From Salinicoccus luteus DSM 17002 (lineage in GTDB: Bacteria > Bacillota > Bacilli > Staphylococcales > Salinicoccaceae), in assembly GCF_000712035.1 (NCBI RefSeq), contig NZ_JONV01000008.1:1-64000 (forward strand): a stretch of DNA of 64,000 nucleotides, given 5' to 3'. A program made the translations under genes and the position numbers. The notes below the pieces were generated by a model. That model did not search any database and was not told the DNA's origin. It saw nothing but the letters and a program-made list of their open reading frames with translations. Of this stretch, positions 36,675 to 43,960 are shown in pieces (the first letter of the stretch is position 1; each line of letters opens with the position of its first letter).

Positions 36675-37169
36675 ATGAAAACAATCATACAATCGGTTGA
36701 AAAAGTGCAGATTGGACTCGGGGTATTCTTTTTGCTCGTCTTCTTTCTTGCGACACTGATCCAGATCCTGACCCGCTTCATGGGGTGGTCGGTCATCTGG
36801 ACGGAGGAGCTCGCGAACTACAGCTTCATATGGGCCATATTCATGGGGGCTGCTGTGATGGTGAACCGGAAGGAGCATTTTACGTTCGACTTCCTGCAGA
36901 TGAAGCTGCCGCGGAAAATGAAGCTCTACCTGGATATCTTCATAGATGTCCTGCTGCTGGCATTCAACGTTGTGCTGCTGGTGTATGGCGTGGTCATCCT
37001 CAGCCACTTCTGGAACTACACGTGGGAGACGCTGCCGTTCCTCAAAAAGGGATACGTGTGGCTGTCGCTGCCGATCATGTCGGCGACGATGCTGCTGTAT
37101 TCGGCGGGGCATATCGGCAGGGCCTTCGGCTACTTGAGGAATCTGAATGGAAAGGGGCTGGATAGCTAG
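36675..37169 (+). CDS. dctQ: TRAP transporter small permease DctQ
   Basis: Four-helix small membrane subunit of 164 residues. WTEELANYSFIWAIFMGAAVMVNRKEHFTFDF carries the conserved EE..R and acidic/His pattern of DctQ. The ATG at 36675 follows GGAAGGTGG; an in-frame GTG at 36660 is less likely. Its stop codon overlaps the dctM GTG start by one base. Confidence 0.92.
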   Translation: MKTIIQSVEKVQIGLGVFFLLVFFLATLIQILTRFMGWSVIWTEELANYSFIWAIFMGAAVMVNRKEHFTFDFLQMKLPRKMKLYLDIFIDVLLLAFNVVLLVYGVVILSHFWNYTWETLPFLKKGYVWLSLPIMSATMLLYSAGHIGRAFGYLRNLNGKGLDS

Positions 37170-38452
37170 TGGGCTATATACTTGTTGCCGTCTTCATACT
37201 ACTATTGGTGATCGGTGTGCCGATCGCCTTCGTCATCGGCATTACGGCTCTGCTCGGCATCATGACGATTCCCGACATTCCGGGGCTCATCGTGCCGATG
37301 AAGATGCTGAATGGACTGGATTCATTCGTCCTGTTGGCCGTACCGCTGTTCATTCTGGCTGCCAACCTGATGAATTCCGGGAAGATATCCGAAAAGATGA
37401 TCGACCTTGCACTGGCGGTCGTCGGTCCGCTCAAAGGCGGGCTTGCCCAGGCAAACGTACTCGTATCGATGATGTTTGCGGGTGTGTCAGGTGCTGCACA
37501 GGCGGATACCGCCGGGACCGGGAAGGTTCTCATACCGAGCATGCTCAGGAACGGGTATGACCGTGAGACTGCCGTCGGCGTGACGGCAGCCTCCTCCACG
37601 ATCGGTGTGGTCATTCCGCCGAGCATCCCCATGATCATATTCGCCGGCATCGCGAATGCATCCGTCGGCGCGCTGTTTCTCGGCGGCATCATTCCCGGCA
37701 TCCTGATTGGTCTCGGCATGATGATATTCATATATTTCATCTCCGTCAAAAAAGGGTATCCGACATTCAAGCGGGTACCATTCAAAGAGCTGATGAAAAA
37801 ATTCTTCGTTGCATTTCCCGCCCTGCTGACGATCGTCATCATCATCGGCGGCATCACGACGGGCGTCTTCACCGTTACGGAGTCGGCGGCCATCGCTTCG
37901 ATCTATGCGCTCCTGATCAGCATGTTCTACTACAGGACGCTCCGGCTCAAGGATCTGCCGAAGATCATATTTGATACACTGTCACTCAGCGCCCTCTCGC
38001 TGTTTGCGCTGGCCACGGCGAGTGCGCTTGGTGAACTGCTCAGCTACTACCGTCTCGGCACGCTGGCACAGGAATTCTTCACGGAAAACATCGGGGCGAA
38101 ATGGCTCTTCCTGCTACTGATCATCGTGTTCTTCCTGCTTGTGGGCACATTCATGGATGCGATACCGGCCATGATCCTGTTCGTTCCGATCGTACTGCCG
38201 GCAGCAGAAGCATTCAGCATAGACCCGGTGCACCTCGGCATCATCGTTGTTCTGACACTGGCGGTCGGACTGGCGACACCGCCGTATGGCCTGTGCCTGC
38301 TGATTGCCAGCAAGATCGGAGGGCTGACGGTGGAGCGTTCATTTGCCGCCGTCATCCCATATCTCCTGATCATACTGGTTGTACTGCTGCTCGTCGCTTT
38401 CGTACCCGCCATAGTATTCATTATTCCAGACATGTTTGCTGAAGGAGGCTGA
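37169..38452 (+). CDS. dctM: TRAP transporter large permease DctM
   Basis: Sodium-coupled transport subunit of 427 residues with about 12 membrane spans. Conserved VPLFILAANLM, AQADTAGTGKVLIP, ASSTIGVVIPPSIPMIIF and the later TFMDAIPAMILFVPI and GLATPPYGLCL segments are family landmarks. It starts with GTG overlapping the dctQ stop, showing strict coupling. With DctP and DctQ the importer is complete. Confidence 0.95.
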   Translation: MGYILVAVFILLLVIGVPIAFVIGITALLGIMTIPDIPGLIVPMKMLNGLDSFVLLAVPLFILAANLMNSGKISEKMIDLALAVVGPLKGGLAQANVLVSMMFAGVSGAAQADTAGTGKVLIPSMLRNGYDRETAVGVTAASSTIGVVIPPSIPMIIFAGIANASVGALFLGGIIPGILIGLGMMIFIYFISVKKGYPTFKRVPFKELMKKFFVAFPALLTIVIIIGGITTGVFTVTESAAIASIYALLISMFYYRTLRLKDLPKIIFDTLSLSALSLFALATASALGELLSYYRLGTLAQEFFTENIGAKWLFLLLIIVFFLLVGTFMDAIPAMILFVPIVLPAAEAFSIDPVHLGIIVVLTLAVGLATPPYGLCLLIASKIGGLTVERSFAAVIPYLLIILVVLLLVAFVPAIVFIIPDMFAEGG

Positions 38453-38459
38453 ATGAAAG

Positions 38460-39125
38460 ATGAATGAGGTTTATGATGCACTGAATGCATTTCTCGTAGA
38501 TGAAAGCGTGGTGGGAATGGGATCCGGATCGACGATCGAAGGATACATCCCTTATATAAAGGAACACGTCGACAGGTACAGCCTGGGTATCGCCTTCATC
38601 CCCACCTCGAAAAAGACCGAAGACCAGCTGAAACGCCATGGGCTCGCCGTCGTCCACCATGCAGAGCGGATGCCCGTCACGATAGACGGGGCGGACCAGT
38701 TCAACGAGGCGCTCATGGTGATAAAAGGGGGCGGCGGCTCACTGCTCAGGGAGAAGCAGGTCGGATACTTCTCGGATCAGATCGTCATCATCGCCCATCA
38801 GGACAAGAAGGTGGAGGATTTCAATGGCATTGCGATTCCGGTTGAGATCAATACCTATCTATATGAAATGACAGTTGGGATAATCGAAAAGGACTTTGGT
38901 GCCCGGACTGAAATGCGTACCGGGGCGGACGGCCTGTTCATTACTGATAATGGCAACTACATCGTGGACTGCCATTTCAGTGATCCGAAGGATATGGACC
39001 GGCTTCATAATAACCTTGTCGCCATCCCGGGTGTTGTAGAGACGGGGATCTTCAACAGGAGGGTCAGCCACATCTTCAGTTTTGATGATCAGGGCGCCTA
39101 TCAGGAATATGAAAAAGACCGGTAA
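38460..39125 (+). CDS. rpiA: Ribose-5-phosphate isomerase A-like protein
   Basis: Interconverts ribose 5-phosphate and ribulose 5-phosphate in the family. The 221 residues hold VGMGSGSTI (18-26), IPTS, TIDGADQFN (canonical DGADE has Gln in place of Glu), VIKGGGGSLLREK with the catalytic Lys and Glu, and NGNYIVDC. The divergence suggests an operon-specific isoenzyme rather than the housekeeping copy. It sits between dctM (seven bases) and hexulose-phosphate synthase (ten bases), where it would connect ribulose 5-phosphate to ribose 5-phosphate. Another pentose or sugar-acid phosphate is possible as substrate. Confidence 0.85.
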   Translation: MNEVYDALNAFLVDESVVGMGSGSTIEGYIPYIKEHVDRYSLGIAFIPTSKKTEDQLKRHGLAVVHHAERMPVTIDGADQFNEALMVIKGGGGSLLREKQVGYFSDQIVIIAHQDKKVEDFNGIAIPVEINTYLYEMTVGIIEKDFGARTEMRTGADGLFITDNGNYIVDCHFSDPKDMDRLHNNLVAIPGVVETGIFNRRVSHIFSFDDQGAYQEYEKDR

Positions 39126-39135
39126 GGAGGATATC

Positions 39136-39753
39136 ATGGAACTTCAGATTGCGCTCGATAGAATGAGTTATGACGAATGTTTTGAAACATTGGAGGAAGT
39201 GGCGGACCATGTCGACATCATCGAGGTGGGCACAGGCGTCATCAAGGAGTACGGACTCGGCATCGTCCGCGACATCAAGGATGCGTATAAGGATAAAAAA
39301 GTACTCGCCGACATCAAAATATGTGATGCCGGCAGAAGTGAAAGCGAAGTCGCCTTCTCATACGGGGCGGATATCATCACAGTCATGTCGTTTGCGGACA
39401 GGAAGACCATTATGGACTGTCTTGAAGTGGCGGCAGGAGAGGGCAGGGAAGTGGTTGTGGATCTTCTGAACCATTCCGGTCCAGAAGTGCTTGAAATGCT
39501 CAAATCGATCGGCGCCGCTTCGGTCAGTGCCCATATCGGCAAGGACCAGCAGGGCGACTCGGCGATGACGGAGCAGCGTTTTGCCGGCCTTGAGTCCTCC
39601 AGTTTCAGAATCTATGTTGCAGGGGGCATCAATGAGGATAACCTGGCGGATTATTTGCCGCTCGATCCTGCTGTCGTGATCGTGGGCGGCGGCATTACGA
39701 AGGCGGCGGACAAAAAGGGAAAGGCTGCACGCATCAGGTCGCTCATGGACTGA
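39136..39753 (+). CDS. 3-hexulose-6-phosphate synthase (HxlA-like, OMPDC superfamily)
   Basis: TIM-barrel enzyme of 205 residues. The metal and catalytic motif reads ADIKICDAG, and the later AHIGKDQQG follows the H-x-G-x-D-x-Q pattern of hexulose-phosphate synthases rather than the HRSRDAQ of 3-keto-L-gulonate-6-phosphate decarboxylases. The phosphate site is VAGGI and VVGGGIT. It would join ribulose 5-phosphate and formaldehyde to hexulose 6-phosphate, or run in reverse. The ATG at 39136 follows AAGGAGG. A decarboxylase role on a 3-oxo sugar acid phosphate is the main alternative, because the operon carries an acid transporter. Confidence 0.83.
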   Translation: MELQIALDRMSYDECFETLEEVADHVDIIEVGTGVIKEYGLGIVRDIKDAYKDKKVLADIKICDAGRSESEVAFSYGADIITVMSFADRKTIMDCLEVAAGEGREVVVDLLNHSGPEVLEMLKSIGAASVSAHIGKDQQGDSAMTEQRFAGLESSSFRIYVAGGINEDNLADYLPLDPAVVIVGGGITKAADKKGKAARIRSLMD

Positions 39754-39765
39754 TGCATGCGGCGG

Positions 39766-39792
39766 GGACGGGCGGAGACGCCCGTCCTTTTT
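39766..39792 (+). terminator. Intrinsic terminator of the TRAP-hexulose operon
   Basis: GGACGGGC and GCCCGTCC with a GGAGAC loop, followed by five T. Confidence 0.92.
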
Positions 39793-40035
39793 GTATGGAA
39801 AGAATGGTTAAAGACAGGTAAATATTCTTTAAGATTATGTAAATTTCCATTATGGACGTCTGATCTGTGATTAAATGGGAGATGAGAAGAGGGGCTCCAC
39901 TGATTCAGGGAAGCGGAAGTGAGAAACGCTGCCTCGGCGGGTATGTGTATGGTAGAAGGTTTGTGAACGTATACGGAGCATCGGAAGGGCTGCGCAGGCA
40001 CCCCTGCACGATAACATTGGTCGGGAGGAAGACGG
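39793..40035 (+). other. Leader region of the glycerophosphodiesterase gene, possibly structured
   Basis: No protein gene is supported. From about 39880 the sequence is GC-rich and holds several candidate hairpins: AGCG/CGCT around 39913-39931, GTGTAT/GTATAC around 39945-39976, and GCAGG/CCTGC around 39994-40007. The length and structure resemble a regulatory leader, but it matches no riboswitch consensus known to the annotator. The ribosome site GGGAGGA closes the region. Confidence 0.35.
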
Positions 40036-40803
40036 ATGCATGCAAAAATCTTTGGTCACAGAGGCGCTATGGGGGAATATCCGGAAAATACGATGCTGGC
40101 ATTCCAAAAGGCGATCGATGCCGGCGTGGATGGTTTGGAGATAGATGTCCATCTGACGAAGGACGGGGAAGTGGTCGTCATCCACGATGAGCATGTCGAC
40201 CGCACAACCGACGGGATCGGCGCAGTCAAGGACATGAGTTTCCAGACACTCAGGGGACTCAGTGCAGGATCCAGCTTCGGGGCCTTCGAGAAGTATGACC
40301 CCCTGATATGGACGCAGGAACGGATTCCGACGCTTGAGGAAGTCATGGGACTGGTTGTCGATCATGATATTGAGCTGAATATAGAGCTGAAGACCAATGT
40401 CTTCGAGTATGAAGGGATAGAGGGGAAAGTCCACGACATAGTGGAGGCGTACAGCTGCTCGGACAGGGTCATCTACTCTTCATTCCATCTGCCGAGCATA
40501 ATACGGATGAAGGCGATCGATCCTGAAGCCCGGATTGCCTGGCTGACGAGCAAAGTGCCCTTATGGCCGATAGACCAGATGGAAGATCTGTCGCTTGAGG
40601 CGCTGCATGTCGGCTACAAATCGATATTGAAAAAGCCGGGGCGGATTGCCGGCATAGAGGACCGGATTCGGGTATGGACTGTCAATGAGATGTGGGAGGC
40701 GGAAAAGCTGATCGATCATGGCGTGCAGACGCTCATGACGGACTATCCCGAAAAAATAATGGCCCTCACGAAGGGGACAGGGAAAAAGATAGGGCACATG
40801 TGA
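40036..40803 (+). CDS. Glycerophosphodiester phosphodiesterase, cytoplasmic (GDPD)
   Basis: Hydrolyses glycerophosphodiesters to glycerol 3-phosphate and an alcohol. TIM-barrel of 255 residues with catalytic and metal motifs HRG (8-10), PENTM, EIDVHLTKDGEVVVIHD (about 35-51), and the C-terminal VWTVNE. No signal peptide is present, so it acts in the cytoplasm. Its stop codon lies inside a bidirectional terminator shared with the next, convergent gene. Confidence 0.92.
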   Translation: MHAKIFGHRGAMGEYPENTMLAFQKAIDAGVDGLEIDVHLTKDGEVVVIHDEHVDRTTDGIGAVKDMSFQTLRGLSAGSSFGAFEKYDPLIWTQERIPTLEEVMGLVVDHDIELNIELKTNVFEYEGIEGKVHDIVEAYSCSDRVIYSSFHLPSIIRMKAIDPEARIAWLTSKVPLWPIDQMEDLSLEALHVGYKSILKKPGRIAGIEDRIRVWTVNEMWEAEKLIDHGVQTLMTDYPEKIMALTKGTGKKIGHM

Positions 40804-40819
40804 CTGTGCCCTATCTTTT
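40783..40819. terminator. Bidirectional terminator, GDPD and DoxX-like genes
   Basis: AAAGATAGGGCACA and TGTGCCCTATCTTT form a 14-base stem with A and T runs at opposite ends; it includes the end of the GDPD coding sequence. Confidence 0.88.
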
Positions 40820-41161
40820 CATGTCTTCAAGTGTATCGGACATCACCTTCTGAAGGGGAAGTCTGCCGAGCAGTGCCCAGTCCGGCAGGTGGGAGATGCC
40901 GAGCCTATCCTGGTGCGTATACATGTAGATGTTGGCCGGGAAGACCGCCCAGAGGAACTTCTGCATGGCCCCAAGCTGCCAGTTCGTCGCTTTCTTCGTC
41001 AGCAGAAGGAGGCCGAATACAAGTTCAATCATTCCGGTGAAATATGCGATGAATGTCCTGAATGGAAGCATACGCGGTGTAATATTGGCGAACTTTTCCG
41101 GTTTCAGGAAGTGCGCAATGCCTGCGATGGTGAACACGGTGCCCATGAGAATCCTTTTCAT
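40811..41161 (-). CDS. DoxX family membrane protein
   Basis: Small four-helix membrane protein of about 116 residues. The pattern FTIAGIAHFLKPEKFANITPRMLPFR followed by FTGMIELVFGLLLL and PANIYMYTH is typical of DoxX/DoxD-like proteins. The ATG at 41161 is nine bases after AAAGGA; an ATG six codons upstream (41179) is an alternative. Function in the family is loosely tied to thiol and redox stress; nothing more specific can be said here. Confidence 0.8.
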   Translation of the reverse strand: MKRILMGTVFTIAGIAHFLKPEKFANITPRMLPFRTFIAYFTGMIELVFGLLLLTKKATNWQLGAMQKFLWAVFPANIYMYTHQDRLGISHLPDWALLGRLPLQKVMSDTLEDMKR

Positions 41162-41280
41162 TCTGAAATTCCTTTCCATTGTATGGTGTCACCCCTATAT
41201 GCCCCTGATTCCCGGAATGGAAACATTGCTGCAGAGTGATGTATAATCGGAATGAATAAAATCAGAAGGAGTGGAAGATC

Positions 41281-41688
41281 TTGTTTACATATTTGATCCG
41301 GTTTTTCAAAAAGGCATTCCAGTTCAGGGGCAGGGCGACGCGCAGGGAATACTGGATTCCAAGCCTCATCATGGCGGCCGTCGGTGCACTGGTGGGCGCA
41401 AAGGGGAAGGGGGATAATCCGCTGGACGGGGCATTCACGGCAATTGTGATGATTCCTTCCCTGAGCGTTACGGCACGGCGGTATCAGGATGCAGGCATTA
41501 CAGGGTGGTATCAGCTGCCGCAGATGCTCTCCTTCCTCCTTCTTCCGATCGTCTTCATGAAGTTTACGAAAAAGTGGATGAAAATAACGGCGATCACCGT
41601 CATGGCAGCCGTCAACATCATCGGTCTCGTATTCTCACTCATGCCGAGTGAGGGGGACAACAGGTACGGAAAAAAGCCGGCCCGATAA
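41281..41688 (+). CDS. DUF805 family membrane protein
   Basis: 135-residue membrane protein. The N-terminus FQFRGRATRREYWIPSL and the internal SVTARRYQDAG are the DUF805 signature. About four membrane helices. The start is a TTG at 41281 preceded by AGAAGGAG. Function unknown; no partner is evident. Confidence 0.82.
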   Translation: MFTYLIRFFKKAFQFRGRATRREYWIPSLIMAAVGALVGAKGKGDNPLDGAFTAIVMIPSLSVTARRYQDAGITGWYQLPQMLSFLLLPIVFMKFTKKWMKITAITVMAAVNIIGLVFSLMPSEGDNRYGKKPAR

Positions 41689-41716
41689 AAATTTTTAGGA
41701 TATGAATATTTTCTAG

Positions 41717-41744
41717 TGAAAACACTTTCACCATATGCTATAAT
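41717..41744 (+). promoter_or_regulatory. Promoter with cre-like palindrome upstream of the 39-residue protein
   Basis: TGAAAACACTTTCA (41717-41730) is a perfect inverted repeat at its ends (TGAAA/TTTCA) and differs from the cre consensus only at the central CG (CA here). The extended -10 TGCTATAAT follows at 41736-41744. The palindrome overlaps the -35 position, so a repressor bound there would block transcription. Confidence 0.55.
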
Positions 41745-41776
41745 TCGTTTAACATTTTTTAGAAGGGGCGATCGAG

Positions 41777-41896
41777 ATGGAGGCGAACCTGGCAGATTTT
41801 CTGGTACAGTTCATTGCTTTGGCGACAGCGGGCGGCTTTGGCTATTTCATTTACAGGATGAATAACGACGAATCAACAGACAGGGAAGCGGAGTAG
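41777..41896 (+). CDS. Small membrane protein, 39 residues
   Basis: Starts MEANLADFLVQFIALATAGG and ends in a charged tail after NND. One membrane helix (about 6-26). Its own strong promoter, a clear ribosome site (GAAGGGG) and a terminator that begins inside the last codons support a real gene. The family is not recognised. Confidence 0.72.
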   Translation: MEANLADFLVQFIALATAGGFGYFIYRMNNDESTDREAE

Positions 41897-41916
41897 GATA
41901 CTCCGCTTCCTTTTTT
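41883..41916. terminator. Terminator overlapping the end of the 39-residue gene
   Basis: GGAAGCGGAGT and ACTCCGCTTCC form an 11-base stem followed by six T. The convergent transporter gene ends inside it, and the A run on the other side is weak. Confidence 0.88.
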
Positions 41917-42835
41917 ATATCTGCAGCAGTATGATGCCTGTGAGGATCAGTACGAAACCAAATACCCGTCTTGCGTCCACCGGGTGGCGGTGTATGCCGA
42001 AGAGGCCGAAATGGTCGATGGCAAGGCCGATCAGCATCTGGCCGAATATCACGCTCATCAATGTCAGTGTCGCTCCCAGGTGGGGCATCAGTATGATGTT
42101 GGTCGTGACATAGACGGCACCGAGTGGGCCGCCGGCGAGGTACCACCACTTCAGGCGGCCGGCGCCTTCAATGAAGAAGGCGAGGCTCAGGCGACGGGCG
42201 ATTACGAGGGAGAGGACGAGCAGTGCCAGTGTGCCGACTGCGAAGGATATCAGTGAGGCGAGGAAGAAGGAGGAGACTTCATACCGGAGTGCACTGTTGA
42301 TTGCGGTCTGGATGGGTGGCAGTGCGCCGGTGAAGAGCCCCAGCAGCAGCCATCCATTCGAGCGGCTTTCAGCGATGCGGGCACTCCGCTTCTTATAGTT
42401 CATGAAGATGATGCCGCCGATCATTACGATGATGCCGATGATGCGGTAGGCGTTGAGCGGCTGTACGGGTGCTTCAAACCAGCCGAACGTATCGATGAAG
42501 AGCCCGATGACCATCTGGCCGGCCACCGTCATGATGACGGTGAGTGCAGCCCCGATCCTTGGCAGAAGAACCATATTCCCCGTCAGATAGACGACACCGA
42601 GCATGCCGCCGGTGAACCATATGTATGAAAGGTCCCTGGAGAATATGTAGCCGGGTGCCAGTTTTTCAGGATTCATGATCAGATTGACGATGGCCAGGAG
42701 GATCGTTCCGGTGAGGAACGAGTAGAAGGAAGCGAGTATCAATGACTTAGTGAACAGGGACAGGCGGCTGTTCACGGATGTCTGCAGCGGAACGAGCATG
42801 CCGGCAAAGATGCCGAGTATCAGCAGTAGTATCAA
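41915..42835 (-). CDS. DMT superfamily transporter, tandem DUF606 (YdcZ-like)
   Basis: About 306 residues with ten predicted helices in two similar halves. Each half has a GxxxxLQTxxNSxL-like start (LVPLQTSVNSRLSL; LPPIQTAINSALRY), a GGxLGxVYxTxNxxLxPxxGAxLT segment and a later Phe-rich loop, which shows an internal duplication of a DUF606 unit. GAAGGAGG lies within the longer open frame, seven bases before a TTG at 42835, the preferred start; the frame extends to 42901. The substrate is unknown. Confidence 0.8.
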   Translation of the reverse strand: MILLLILGIFAGMLVPLQTSVNSRLSLFTKSLILASFYSFLTGTILLAIVNLIMNPEKLAPGYIFSRDLSYIWFTGGMLGVVYLTGNMVLLPRIGAALTVIMTVAGQMVIGLFIDTFGWFEAPVQPLNAYRIIGIIVMIGGIIFMNYKKRSARIAESRSNGWLLLGLFTGALPPIQTAINSALRYEVSSFFLASLISFAVGTLALLVLSLVIARRLSLAFFIEGAGRLKWWYLAGGPLGAVYVTTNIILMPHLGATLTLMSVIFGQMLIGLAIDHFGLFGIHRHPVDARRVFGFVLILTGIILLQI

Positions 42836-42954
42836 AATGCGGCCTCCTTCTGGAAATTGTAATTGATAATTATTGTCATTTGCTTTGTAAAGCATCATCA
42901 AAGTTTGGTAACCTATAATTAGTCATTATAATACATAGTATAGGAGCAATGGAA

Positions 42955-43533
42955 ATGGAAGTCTTTGAAGCAATAAAGAACCGTCGCAGCATTCCCAAAC
43001 TGAAGGATACCCCGGTGGGGCGGGATAAGATCGAGAGGATGCTCGAAGCGGCAACATGGGCGCCGAACCACCATCATACGGAGCCATGGAAGTTCTTCGT
43101 ACTCAGCGGAGAGGGCAGAAAGCCGCTTTCCCGTGTGCTGAAGGAAGTGGCACATGGCCGTGTCGAGGATCCGGAATCCGAGGCGGGGATGAAGCGGATA
43201 GAAAAAATCAGCAGAAAGCCCTTTGCCGCACCGACGGTCATCGTCGTGGCACTTTCACCGGATGACAACCCGAAGGCGATCTACACCGAAGATGTCTGCG
43301 CGGTGGCAGCAGCGACGCAGAATATGCTCCTTGCCGCACACGAAATGGGCCTCGGCGCGATATGGAGGAGCGGACCGATATACAATACACCGAAGGTCAA
43401 GGAGTATTTCGAATTGGACGAGCGGGAGGAGATCCTGGGCCTTGTGTTCCTCGGTGAACCCGACGTGGTGAAGGACAATGCAAAGCGCACTCCGTTCCAG
43501 GAAAAGACGATATGGCTTGAAGCGGATGAATAA
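42955..43533 (+). CDS. Nitroreductase family protein
   Basis: FMN-dependent NAD(P)H oxidoreductase of 192 residues. NRRSIPKLKDTPV (near 8-20), the FMN-binding WAPNHHHTEPWKFFV, AAATQNMLLAAHEMGLGAIW and the C-terminal LGLVFLGEP are family landmarks. AGGAG lies nine bases before the ATG at 42955; the ATG at 42949 is too close. TATAAT at 42926-42931 region is a likely -10. Divergent from the DMT transporter. Confidence 0.9.
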   Translation: MEVFEAIKNRRSIPKLKDTPVGRDKIERMLEAATWAPNHHHTEPWKFFVLSGEGRKPLSRVLKEVAHGRVEDPESEAGMKRIEKISRKPFAAPTVIVVALSPDDNPKAIYTEDVCAVAAATQNMLLAAHEMGLGAIWRSGPIYNTPKVKEYFELDEREEILGLVFLGEPDVVKDNAKRTPFQEKTIWLEADE

Positions 43534-43606
43534 ATTGAGCCATGGACGCTATTTCTTCCAAACTCCGGGTATAGTGTACTAATTGCGTATCCGGAGGAGG
43601 TAGAGT

Positions 43607-43675
43607 ATGAGAAATATCATCTATATCGTTGTAGTCGTCCTGATTGTGCTGTTCATACTGTCACTCATACTGTAG
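43607..43675 (+). CDS. Tiny membrane protein, 22 residues
   Basis: MRNIIYIVVVVLIVLFILSL plus two residues: almost entirely one hydrophobic helix with a positive N-terminus. It has an excellent ribosome site (GGAGGAGG, 43592-43599) at correct spacing, which is the main support. Role unknown; such miniproteins often modulate larger membrane proteins. Confidence 0.55.
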   Translation: MRNIIYIVVVVLIVLFILSLIL

Positions 43676-43715
43676 TGGAGGCATCAGGCTATGCAGCGGA
43701 GTTGGAGGACTTGAA

Positions 43716-43871
43716 ATGAAGTATGCAGCGGGCATATGCTATCTGCTGGGATTTTTGACCATGGTCGGCCTGCAGACGGTCATACCGGACCAATATGCAG
43801 TTCTGGGCTATATGGCGGCATTCCTATTATTTGTTGTGGGCATCTATTTCAGCTACAGCAGTGAATTGTGA
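43716..43871 (+). CDS. Small membrane protein, 51 residues
   Basis: Two hydrophobic helices separated by PDQYA, starting MKYAAGICYLLGFLTMVGLQ. The ATG at 43716 follows TTGGAGG. It lies 40 bases after the 22-residue gene and before the RND pump gene, in the same direction, and the three may be linked. Not recognised. Confidence 0.6.
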   Translation: MKYAAGICYLLGFLTMVGLQTVIPDQYAVLGYMAAFLLFVVGIYFSYSSEL

Positions 43872-43960
43872 TGGAGTCTGTCCTCTGGCAGACTTCATTT
43901 TTAAATCGTATGATATATAAGACTTGAAGAAACATAAACATGCAGGAAAGAGGAAAATGG

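Noticed and set aside
35922-37112. 396-codon minus-strand frame
   Set aside because: Antisense of dctP and dctQ, His- and Arg-rich with no recognisable domain and no ribosome site.
39880-40035. Known riboswitch or SRP RNA in the GDPD leader
   Set aside because: Compared from memory with cobalamin, lysine, c-di-AMP and SRP consensus elements; only short chance matches were found.
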